Source: Casuarina equisetifolia (taxonomy: Eukaryota > Streptophyta > Magnoliopsida > Fagales > Casuarinaceae). Taken from it: a stretch of 64,000 bases of DNA. The notes beneath the pieces were generated by a model that worked only from the letters and a program-made list of their open reading frames with translations, ran no database searches and had not been told where the DNA came from. The translations under genes were made by a program, and so were the position numbers. The stretch spans positions 25,071,258 to 25,135,257 of the forward strand of contig CM052354.1 of assembly GCA_028551475.1 (NCBI GenBank), read 5' to 3'. Below are positions 34,899 to 44,038 of the stretch, in pieces (position 1 is the stretch's first letter; each line of letters begins with the position of its first letter).

Positions 34899-36062
34899 TT
34901 AAGGATCAATAGAAGAAAACCAGGTTGGAGTAACACAACAAGGTAGAAAATTATTTGTGGAAGTACAAAATTCTTGAATGCTATGATCCTCCATATCAAA
35001 AGCGCCAAATTCTATCGCATCACGAAAATAAATGCAATTCTCTTTACATCCAACAAGTTCTTGAGCTGAAATAGAGAAAGAATGGTAACAACCTAAAAAG
35101 AATGCTCGATCACCCAAACTTTTTATCAAAACCCATTGTCCAATCTCTTCATCCAACTTATACACCTTCACATCAATTGTCTTATGATCAAGTTTTTCCA
35201 TGCGTGTTCTCAATCTATCAACAACATAAAGAGATTCACATGATTCCACCAAATGCTTTCGGTCACCTAACACATTAGAAAACGGAGTTGAAAACTGTAC
35301 CAATTTTAAGGATGAACTTTCTATCTGCGAAAGCTTTCCATATTTATCAATAACATAAAATTGGCCCTTATAAACAATAATATCCATGTGTTCCAAATCC
35401 CGATCATCTATAGAAGTCCACATCTCATCCCCATATCTTGCAAAAGCTAATCTCCCAAATTGAAGCATCAAGAAAGCCGCCGACTCAAATGCATTAGTCG
35501 AAGTTGAACTATGGGACATCACAACTTTAGTGGAGCAAAAATCGTAAGTGTAGCGATGGGGTACACAAAAGTTAGGACTTCGATAATTGCTATCCGGGTA
35601 GTAACCACCAAATTCAAGGCGATACATTTTACCTACTTCCATGACCCGAAAATTCAATAAATTCAAAATCTTCGACTTAAGCTCGTACTTGAATATTGCG
35701 TAGGAGAGTGGTTCTGCAAGATGCAATCCTCCTGAACTTGAATCTTCAACCTTGATCAACCAACCCTTATTCAAAGAAGAATTTGAAGTTGGGAAAGGAT
35801 TTAATGGTTTAAGAAGATAGAGTGTACTTTCGTAAAGATGACCTGGAGATTGTATTGCAATCGTAGATCCAAACGCTGTGTCGGGGTGTGGGAACTTAAT
35901 AGGAAAGCGAGGAGAGAGAGCATGGGTCGGTGGGATGGAGGAGCGCCAAAGGGTACATACACTACGAAATCGGGGAACATCAACGCGAGGGTCTAGGCTT
36001 TTGCTAATGATTATCAGGAGTTCCCTCGGAAGATCCAACCAGTCAAACACTCTCTCAGACAT
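34899..36062 (-). CDS. F-box protein, SKIP23-like with DUF295 domain (copy R)
   Basis: Intact frame of 387 residues from the Met before SERVFDWLDLPREL. F-box at about 5-45, then a beta-rich region (GWLIKVEDSSSGGLHLAEPLS), and the DUF295 part (YKGQFYVIDKYGKL, KVYKLDEEIGQWVLIKSLGD, GAFDMEDHSIQEF, TWFSS). About 14 residue differences from copy L, several in the F-box region (Val to Phe, Gly to Ser). It presumably serves as a substrate adaptor of an SCF complex; substrate unknown. Both copies keep open frames over more than 1.1 kb while neighbouring copies decayed, which suggests recent function. Confidence 0.85.
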   Translation of the reverse strand: MSERVFDWLDLPRELLIIISKSLDPRVDVPRFRSVCTLWRSSIPPTHALSPRFPIKFPHPDTAFGSTIAIQSPGHLYESTLYLLKPLNPFPTSNSSLNKGWLIKVEDSSSGGLHLAEPLSYAIFKYELKSKILNLLNFRVMEVGKMYRLEFGGYYPDSNYRSPNFCVPHRYTYDFCSTKVVMSHSSTSTNAFESAAFLMLQFGRLAFARYGDEMWTSIDDRDLEHMDIIVYKGQFYVIDKYGKLSQIESSSLKLVQFSTPFSNVLGDRKHLVESCESLYVVDRLRTRMEKLDHKTIDVKVYKLDEEIGQWVLIKSLGDRAFFLGCYHSFSISAQELVGCKENCIYFRDAIEFGAFDMEDHSIQEFCTSTNNFLPCCVTPTWFSSIDP

Positions 36063-36597
36063 AACTTTGCTGTTTGATGGACTTTGGTAATGAAGCAATT
36101 CTACAGGGATCAACAATGAGTGATAAAAATTATCAATTTCATACTAAAATAGTATATAAGATAGAAATCAAACCAAAAAGTTTAGGAAATCAAAACCTAA
36201 ACTTTATGCTTTAGAGGAGGATGCCACTTAAGCTTTCAAGCTCAAAACAATTCGTCTATTTTTCCTTGACCTAGTGACTATTAAATAGCCTATTTGACCT
36301 AAATTGACTAGGCTTGGAATATCCAAAGTAATTGGGTTAGAGATGCCCAAAACGTAAAATTTAATGATCTAGAAAGCTCGATAATAAAATAAATGTTAAA
36401 AAACCAATTAAAACTACGAGTTTGATTTAACGACAACCAAACTACTACAAAGCTTATGACGGATTATTTGATGATGTTTAAACGGTTTTACCCAAAATGC
36501 AAGAGGGGCCGAAGCAGAGCTTAATTTTAGAAAATGCAAGGCTCATCGCAGACGTCAAACACAATTGGACATGTAATTTGATTTCTAAGCGCATAGG

Positions 36598-36880
36598 CTA
36601 AACCCTAATTCGACGATGGGAAAGTTCAAATAGTTCAAAGTCGTAAGGTGAAGAGGGGAGAACCTGAATCTGTGATTGGAGAGTGAGATCGAAAAGCTGC
36701 AAGTTTCCCGAGTTTGACTTCTCGGCCTTGATCAACCAAGCGTTGTTGCGAGAAGAAGATAGAGTGCGCTTTAGCAGAGACAATCAACCGGCCCTCTTAC
36801 CACTGACGCTGATCCGAACGGGGTATGGGAATTTGTGAGGAAAGCGAAGAGACCGAGCGTGTGTCGGTTTAGGAAAACAA
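36598..36880 (-). pseudogene. DUF295 F-box fragment upstream of copy R F-box gene
   Basis: Near-identical to 19258-19540 (SLLKRTLSSSRNNAWLIKAE). Same interpretation. Confidence 0.7.
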
Positions 36881-37179
36881 AAGATACGGTTTTACTTCAA
36901 ATATAATAAAATAAAAAAAAATTCATTATTTAGTAATTTATGTATATATATACTTATTTTATTTCTTTATTTTGGGCCGCTCAGCCCAGCCCACTAGTTT
37001 TATAAATTGTAATGGGCCTTCAGAGGCCCATTTAGATTGAATAAATTTAGGTTGTAGGCTCAATGTATTTGAATTTTTTGAAAAGGCCTATTCGGATGGA
37101 TTTATGTTAATAAATGAAGATTCATTTTAGCTCTCTTGTTCTCTCTTCTCCCCATTCTTTTCTCGGTCCCCCATGCAAT

Positions 37180-37688
37180 TTTCTTCTCTTGTTTGTCTCT
37201 TTGCTAACAAGTTGGTTGGCAACAGCACAGAGAGTACAAAGATAGAAGTCCGAGCTAGATAAAGGTAAGGGCATTGTGTTTATTTAATTTTTTTTTCTTT
37301 TTTTTTTTTGGTTAGCATAAGTCATGTTGCACTGAATGATTCATACATATAAGGAATAAAGTTGAAATAATTTGACAAAATCAGGCCCGACCCTGCCTTT
37401 GCATGTGTTTGAAAACTAAGGAAGGGTGTGCAATTTTCTTCTCTTCTTTGTCTCTTTGCTAACAAGTTGGTTGGCAACAGCACAAAGAGTACAAAGATGG
37501 AAGTCCGAGCTAGATAAAGGTAAGGGTATTTTGTTTATTTATTTATTTTTTTTTTTTTTTTACTTTTTTTGGTTAGCATAAGTCATGTTGCACTAAATTA
37601 TTCGTAAATATAAGGAATAAAGTTGAAATAATTTGACAAAATCAGGCACGACCCTTTTGCATGTGTTTGAAAACTAAAGAAGGGTGTG
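37180..37688 (+). repeat. Tandem duplication (about 250 bp) in front of RNase copy R
   Basis: Two copies of the unit also found before copy L, each ending in a T-rich run and 'CATAAGTCATGTTGCACT...AGGAATAAAGTTGAAATAA'. Confidence 0.85.
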
Positions 37689-37790
37689 GGTTGGTTTTTT
37701 TATTTCCTCTTTTCGTAAACAAGATTAATTGCACTGTAAATTATACCATTTTCATTAAATAAGATTAATTGCATGGGGTGGAAAGGTTAT

Positions 37791-37797
37791 TATATAA
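37791..37797 (+). promoter_or_regulatory. TATA box of RNase T2 copy R
   Basis: TATATAA lies about 100 bases before the ATG. The same site exists before the broken copy L (20451). Confidence 0.6.
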
Positions 37798-37891
37798 GTG
37801 CATGTAAGAAGAGATACAAAATCATCTCTTTCTCCTTCCCCTCTTGCTCATCCTCTTTCACTGTGAAGCATTCTGAGCTTTCTTTCTGAGC

Positions 37892-38731
37892 ATGGGTTTC
37901 CGTTTGTTTTGTTTATTGATTTTTGTCATAGGCTTCTCCTCTGCACAAGTAAACTATGACTACTTGTATTTGGCCCTCCAGTGGCCTGCATCGTTTTGCA
38001 ACAATTATCGCACATGTAACCCGAATCTTCCTGATTTCTTCACGATCCATGGCCTGTGGCCACAGCTGAACTCTCGCCTTCCGGTCCCATGTGTCGCGTC
38101 ATCTCCTTTCAATGTCACTCTGGTATGAAATTATTAAATGTTGTTTAAATGTTGTTTAAATGTATTTATACTCTTATTAGTATTTGAGTTATACTGGGTA
38201 ATGATTGTTTTTTTCATTCGTTATATAGTTTGACTACAACCTCCGCAACGACCTAGATCTGATATGGCCAAATCTACTTCCTTCTCGAAATGAAGATTTT
38301 TGGGAGCGACAATGGAACAAGCATGGATGCTGCTCCGGTTTCTCGCAAGTCGACTACTTTAGAAAAGCTGTAAACTTGGTGTATAATCATATGTGGCTGC
38401 AGACATTTCTTTCTCGACAAGGTTTTTTTTTTGTCTTTTGAAAAAATTTCATCGATATTTAACTAATATTGACATATACTGTTTTTTTTTTTTTTTGTCT
38501 TCAACTTTTGTAATAGGAATAAGTCGAGGGGTGCAGTATCCAGTAGCAAATTTCCAGAATGCCGTTGCTTCTACGGGTTATGTGGCAAATCTTGTTTGCA
38601 ACATGAACTTAGCTGGGCAAAAGCAACTGTTGGAAATTAGATTTTGTGCTGATACAACTGGGACTATGTTTCACAATTGTACTTGGATTTTTCCAACATC
38701 CTGTGGCACTGGAACAATTTCATATCCGTAG
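37892..38731 (+). CDS. Secreted RNase T2 (S-like or S-RNase-like), complete copy
   Basis: Exons 37892-38122, 38229-38421 and 38517-38731 give 212 residues; intron phases 0 and 1, all GT-AG. Residues 1-18 are a signal peptide. The mature part begins [17 protein letters not shown]. Active-site block I is FTIHGLWP, with the catalytic His about residue 53. Block II is [10 protein letters not shown], with its His present. The block II residue that is Glu in many T2 enzymes (HEWxKHG) is Gln here; from memory, several Rosaceae S-RNases also have QWxKHG. Six or more Cys would form the usual disulphides, and C-terminal [10 protein letters not shown] is typical. T2 enzymes cleave RNA to 2',3'-cyclic phosphates outside the cell or in the vacuole. 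It faces an F-box gene 1.8 kb away. Confidence 0.9.
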
Positions 38732-38789
38732 ACAGTTAGTAGATTTATGGATAAAAGTTTTAAGGTATAGTTTTTTAATGCAGAGTTTC

Positions 38790-38937
38790 GCGTAGGTTGT
38801 TTAATGTATGGGGTTTCTAAACGATGGTTGTTTAATCTATGTGTTTCTTAATGCTGAATGTTTAAGGTATGGTTTTTTTTTTTTTTTTTATCTCTGGTTG
38901 TTTAATGTATGGTTTTTTAAACTTTGGTTGTTTAATC
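38790..38937. repeat. Degenerate minisatellite at the RNase/lyase junction
   Basis: About five irregular units start with GGTTGTTTAAT(G/C)TATG or close variants, spaced about 30-40 bases, with a T17-18 run inside. It fills the place where the lyase 3' end is found in copy L. Confidence 0.7.
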
Positions 38938-40183
38938 CGAACTTGTAAGTCAGTAGCATGAGCAGTTGCAAGTGCTAGTCGTAGTATATAGGTAGCACGC
39001 TGCTCCACGTTGTCAAGTTTGAACTTGATTTGCCATGTGGATGCCACATATGTGTTATTACCTTTCTTCCTGGAAACTTGAGCAGAGAACCAGTCTTTTC
39101 TGTAGTCACTAGTCCCGACCGAGTAAACCAGGTCTGCATTAGGGTATAGTTCTGTATATCTTTCCCATAATCCATATTGCCGAAATCTCTCGGTATGATT
39201 AAGATAAAGTCCGTTCACATATTTTGGGTTAGGATCGGGAATATAGTATTCAGCAGCGATCCGATCTGGAATGCCTATTTCCCACATCAAGGTGACTACT
39301 GCCTGCTTCACATGCCATTCAAATCACACACAACCCCCATGATAAAGAACATGAAAAGCTGCAAGAAAAGTCCAAGGGTAGACCTGAGGTTATGTTAACA
39401 ACAACGTCATATTTGTAGTCGCCGATGTGTCCGGGAACCCATGCGTAAAGATCATAATCACCGGCATGTACGTGGTTGATATTGAAATAGCCATTCTTAT
39501 CAGCTCTACTCCAAAACTGGTATCCCTGATCACAAAAATAACGTCTTTTAAGTTCTTTGTATCGCCGTAGTTGGAATGGAACATGGAATTTATATTACCT
39601 TGGTTGCCCTTTGCCAGGATCCAACGGCACCCGGGGCTGCCAGTCCCACAAAAGCACCATTCGCAGGTATGTCCACTTCACTAATATACCCGGACAACAC
39701 AACGCTTGAGCTTCTAAACGTAAGATAAAGACATCAGAAAAATGCTTTTGAAAAGAAAAAAGAGGAGAGCCACCAGATTACCTGTCTCGGACTAGTAACC
39801 TGCCGCTAACACTACCACGTTGAGCTGCTGATTGGAAGTCTGCTGAAGCTGGGAAATCATAGGGCCAGGATTGAACTTCCTTCATCATCTGAAAAACATC
39901 TGTTGGTTCTCATTAGTCGGTTGTAAAAGTAATCGCTGGTATGTGAATTCCGGGTTTAACATGCGAAGAACCTGCTGCTTAGCATTATCCCAGAGCGCGT
40001 AATTTCCATCCGTCAAATTGTTAAGATAAAAGAAAACTGGGCCAAATTTCATTACCAGATCCTCTCCGCCATAGTGTGTGCTGTGGAAGACCTGAGATTG
40101 TGCCGTTTGAGTCACAGTCGTTTCTCTGTAGTCTACGGTTGCAAAAAGAAAAAGTGAAAAGAGAAGCATAATGACAAAAGAGA
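38938..40183 (-). pseudogene. Rhamnogalacturonate lyase pseudogene, copy R (both ends missing)
   Basis: Several exons are well preserved. Near 40070 GGEDLVMKFGPVFFYLNN; near 39850 EVQSWPYDFPASADFQ and GSVSGRLLVRDR; near 39650 ANGAFVGLAAPGAAGSW; near 39450 NGYFNINHVHAGDYDLYAW; near 39200 WEIGIPDRIAAEYYIPDPNP. Unlike copy L these exons carry no obvious stop. However the first exon with the signal peptide and catalytic sandwich is absent (sequence breaks at 40183) and the C-terminus breaks into a minisatellite at about 38937. It cannot make a full enzyme. Confidence 0.85.
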
Positions 40184-40191
40184 AGCATAAT

Positions 40192-40614
40192 AACAACTGA
40201 ATCACATAGGTAAAATTGTCATGGGTCGACCTATGGTAAAGGTGGTTGGAGGAGCCGGTTGCTATTTGGCATGATCCCGCGGAAGGTTTGCTCTTCGGTA
40301 TATTTGTTGTCAAGTTCTTTCCATATGCAAACCCTTTTGGTTCTCGTGATTGTACCATGTATCAATATTCCCAAGAAACTTGATTTGACATCAATTCGTA
40401 CAATATTCCAAGCATGTACCAAAGTTTCATGCAAGTTGGTTTTTCTTTTGCTATTAAAAGTTAATATTGACAAATTAGTTATTTAATGAAATTATGTTTG
40501 TTGATACTATCAATCTAAATCAAATTATACTATTTCACTTTTTCATTTACTAGTCGAAGTTCTTTGTAAATTTTTTTTGTAACAATAAATAGACCTATAA
40601 AGAACATAGGTAAA
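40192..40614. repeat. Direct repeat B, right of copy R (about 0.42 kb)
   Basis: Partner of 32363-32766, with an extra 18-base stretch near 40405. Confidence 0.85.
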
Positions 40615-41099
40615 AGTGAGCCTTAGTTTGAGGAGACTTTTTTAATTTCATATTAGGGAATCTTTTATATCAAGATATATTACTAGAGCTCTTTTACATT
40701 TTGTACTATAAATTCACTTACTCTATAAGAAAGAATTTCAGAGATTAGTGAAACTTTAAAGCATACGTTTTAAAAAGATTTTATTCCAAAATTTAAGATT
40801 CAGTGATCTAAATTTCCCTTTCTTCTTTAGTGAACAAATTGTTTACTAAGTTACTTTGTATCAATGTTGCATATTAGTACAACCCACCTATAGAAAACTC
40901 TTGATTTTTTTCTTAATTTCATAAATTGTTTTTTCAATAGGATTATTTTCTTAATATTTTCCTTTAAATAGGGAATAGCTTCCCAGCTTTTCAACGTGAA
41001 TTTCTACAAAGTATCTTTTCATCAATAGTTATTAAACACTTATTTTCAGAATCAATATTATTTCAATTCTGATATTCTAGTCACAACGATCACTTAAGT

Positions 41100-41606
41100 T
41101 ACGTTCTTTTTAAAATTTTTGTTTTTTTGGCGTGACACTATTGAGCTAAACGTCTTGATACTGGCTTCTGTCCAATTATAATTAATGTTGAACCTAAAGG
41201 TTGCATCGAGATTCCTCTTTAAAATTAATCAAACAGAAGTGAGGTTCATTATCTGCATCTACAATGTAGAATATAAAATGGATGAATCCTCCGTTGTCAA
41301 TGTTGCGTGTCATAAAGCCCCAGTTGTGCTAAGCTATGTTTTCGATCAAGACGTCTTTGCCAGCAGATAATGTCGACATTTGCTGCAATCCTGGAAGCAG
41401 TCTTCCCCTCTAATCAGCTCTTAAACAAGCCGTAGGTCTTGAAGTTATCACCTTTGTGTTACTTCATTATTCCCACACGTTCTCCAATTGCCGTCCAACC
41501 CAGGAACCATTTACAGATGATTCTTGCAATGGTAGGATTTAATCCCAAAAATATTGATAAAACGGATGAAGATTTGGTATAGTTCCCTTCTGTTGTTCTC
41601 AGAATC
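41100..41606 (+). promoter_or_regulatory. Upstream block of ZIP gene 2
   Basis: Homologous to 14945-15407 and to the DNA before genes 3 and 5. Holds the palindrome at 41370. Here it continues into the proximal promoter and gene 2. Confidence 0.7.
41370..41379. promoter_or_regulatory. ZDRE-like palindrome before ZIP gene 2
   Basis: ATGTCGACAT, a perfect RTGTCGACAY, 401 bases before the ATG. In Arabidopsis this element is bound by bZIP19/bZIP23 under zinc shortage. Confidence 0.75.
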
Positions 41607-41779
41607 GTTGACTCTACAATGTACTCATTCTCAGGTATCTGGTAATATTTAAACTTCCTGTGTAAAAGCCAACTCGTGATTGAAAAACCGGTACGGTGAT
41701 TTTCCTTCCTGCATAAGAATGGAACGGAAACCTTTCTCGAAATGCAGCAATCCCCAAAAGCTTTTTACTTTCTGTCACC

Positions 41780-44038
41780 ATGATTAGTCTTCGACCTCCG
41801 TCGTGGAATATCTCAACCATATCATTTGTTCTCATTCTTCTCATCCCAACAATATCAGGTGATAGCGCTTGTGATTCTACTGCCAAAAGCAGCAACAGCA
41901 GCACAGCACTCCATTTTAAACTGGGCGCGATATCTGCCATTCTTGTTTCTAGTGCTATAGGCGTAAGCTTCCCCTTGTTAGGCCGGAAAATTCCAGCTTT
42001 AAGGCCTGAAAATGATTTCTTCTTCATAATCAAGGGTTTCGCTGCCGGTGTGATTCTGGCAACCGGATTTATCCACATACTACCGGATGCGTTTTCAGAC
42101 TTGTCTTCGCCTTGCCTTAGTCAAGATCCGTGGGGCAATTATCCCTTCACAGGTTTCTTTGCCATGTTGTCAGCTATTTTGACATTAATGGTCGACGGCT
42201 ATGCCTCAAGCTATTACAGGAAGTTACACCTAAAAAAGCAGGTCAATAGTTTTAACTCAAGCATATGGGCATCTGCATGAATTACTCGTCCTATCTCTGT
42301 AGTATTAGTTTGGCTTTCACTGAAAAATAAAAAATATAAAAATAATTGCAGGCAAACGCAGATGAAGAGAGAGGCGAGGAGCAAGCGGGGCACGTACATG
42401 TTCACACGCATTCCACCCATGGTCACGCTCATGGGTCGCTCACCCCTTACCAAGGAGACTCGGCTCTGCCAGATCTAATTCGTCACCGTGTTATAGCACA
42501 GGTAGTGGCTCAGATTAAGTTCATTGCTTGTCAACTCTTTTGCAATGGTAACCACAAAAGTTCTAACCCTGATGGTCTTTCCTTCAGGTGTTGGAATTAG
42601 GAATTGTGTTTCATTCAGTCATCATTGGAGTAGATTTGGGGGTTTCTCAAAGTGTCTCCTATATAAGGCCTCTCCTAATAGCCCTGTGTTTCCATCAATT
42701 TTTTGAGGGATTGGGGCTTGGTGGCTGCATCGCTCAGGTATAGCCCCAATGCTGTCACACTATATTTAGATTGTTGCTCTTTTCAATGAGAGAACTTTGA
42801 TTTTCAAAAGTCTATAGACAGTTTTATGGAGTTGGTTATTGGTTTGGACATGTTCTCATAGTGATCACATCCTTATCTCTTTGGTGAACATAACTATGAC
42901 AGATAAAAATAAGCTCACTTTGGCCAAACTATATCATGTGTTAACATTCCTATGCCTTGTTCCTGAAGAAAATATTTGGAGTAATTTTGCAGGTCATATG
43001 GTAGGAAAGAAACACTAGGATGTCCTAGGGCAAATCTAGAATAGGAATAGGTGTACTTGAGGTTCTTTTTTGTGTTAGGTCAAAATTAGGAACTTGTACT
43101 GATTATTGTTTGATATGGACTAGTTATTTGATTTGTGTTGAATTGGTGCTACTTGGCAATCCCTATCTTGTATTCTTTCCTTTTGTCTTTGGTTTTTGTG
43201 TTGCAATCTCTCCCTTGTTTTCTTATGTTTGTTCTCTAAGGACATACTAATCAAGAAAAAACATTATGTTGTTTGAGACTTCTTTGTCTTTGTTAAGGAG
43301 CATATTTCATATCAGTTAGGGATGCACCTAGCCCAAGCCTTATTAATGAGTGGTTTCTCCTTTCCTTTGAGGCACCTTTTGAAGAGGCTACCTAGCCCTT
43401 ACTTAACATGTTATAGAGCCAGGTTTTGATCTTAGGACCTATGAGTTATGAGCCACCAACACTTTACTGTAGAGTGTATTACACATTGATTGGGATGCAC
43501 CTAGCTTGGGCCCTATTAATAGATGGTTTCTCCCTCCCTTTAAGGTGCCTTTTGAAGAGGTCACTTGGCCCGCACTTAGTAATCTTACCTCAAATCAGTA
43601 AACTATTGAATTTGTCAAGAAATTTGCTCCCTCAACTCTATGTTTAAAGCAGAATATCTAAAAGGTGACATTGTGCGGAAAATTTATTTATTTATTTATT
43701 TATTTATTTACTTACTTACTTTTGCTGTGTAGGCAAAATTCAAGAACAAATCTTCGGCAATAATGGCAGCATTTTTCTCACTTACTACTCCAGTGGGGGT
43801 TGCAATCGGTATTGGAATATCAACCGCTTACAATGCGAACAGCTCGACTGCCCTAATTGTTGAAGGGACTTTGAATGCTCTTGCAGCTGGAATTCTGATT
43901 TACATGTCGCTTGTCGACCTGCTTGCTCCGGATTTCATGAACCCCAGACTGCAAGACAACACAAAGATCCGACTAGGGCAAAATGCTTCAATGCTTCTTG
44001 GGGCTGGATGCATGGCTGTTTTGGCTTATTGGGCATGA
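41780..44038 (+). CDS. ZIP gene 2: IRT/ZIP-type divalent metal transporter
   Basis: Exons 41780-42241, 42352-42501, 42588-42737 and 43733-44038, 355 residues, same phases as gene 1. Signal peptide [20 protein letters not shown]; metal loop [16 protein letters not shown], the richest in His with gene 4; span 4 [10 protein letters not shown]; span 5 FHQFFEG. Asp103 and Asp139 are kept, but the IRT1 Glu103 equivalent is Ser106. It has lost one of the two early Cys of its paralogues (DSACDS against DCTCDS). The usual promoter TATAAG is CATAAG at 41711, so transcription may differ. Intron 3 is the longest of the family (995 bases) and contains small repeats. A perfect ZDRE lies 401 bases upstream, which suggests induction by zinc shortage. 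Confidence 0.92.
43303..43585 (+). repeat. Imperfect tandem repeat inside intron 3 of ZIP gene 2
   Basis: Two units, about 173 bases apart, share 'GGGATGCACCTAGC', 'CCTATTAAT'-like and 'GGTTTCTCC...CCTTTTGAAGAGG' stretches. Resembles a common non-coding plant repeat. Confidence 0.7.
43683..43720 (+). repeat. Microsatellite (TTTA)n then (CTTA)n
   Basis: About seven TTTA units pass into CTTA units just before the acceptor of intron 3, so they also form its pyrimidine-rich tract. Confidence 0.9.

Larger units (their letters stand above)
32771..40183. repeat. Segmental duplication, copy R (F-box / RNase T2 / RG lyase)
   Basis: Direct partner of 15408-22012. It contains an F-box fragment, the intact F-box gene, the older DUF295 fragment, tandem promoter repeats, the only complete RNase T2 and a lyase truncated at both ends. 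It carries the uninterrupted sequence CCATAGTGTGTGCTG (around 40070) where copy L has the chromovirus. Confidence 0.9.

Noticed and set aside
34899-38731. Calling this the self-incompatibility S-locus
   Set aside because: The F-box proteins are SKIP23/DUF295 type, not S-locus FBA type, and no further S-locus features are visible.
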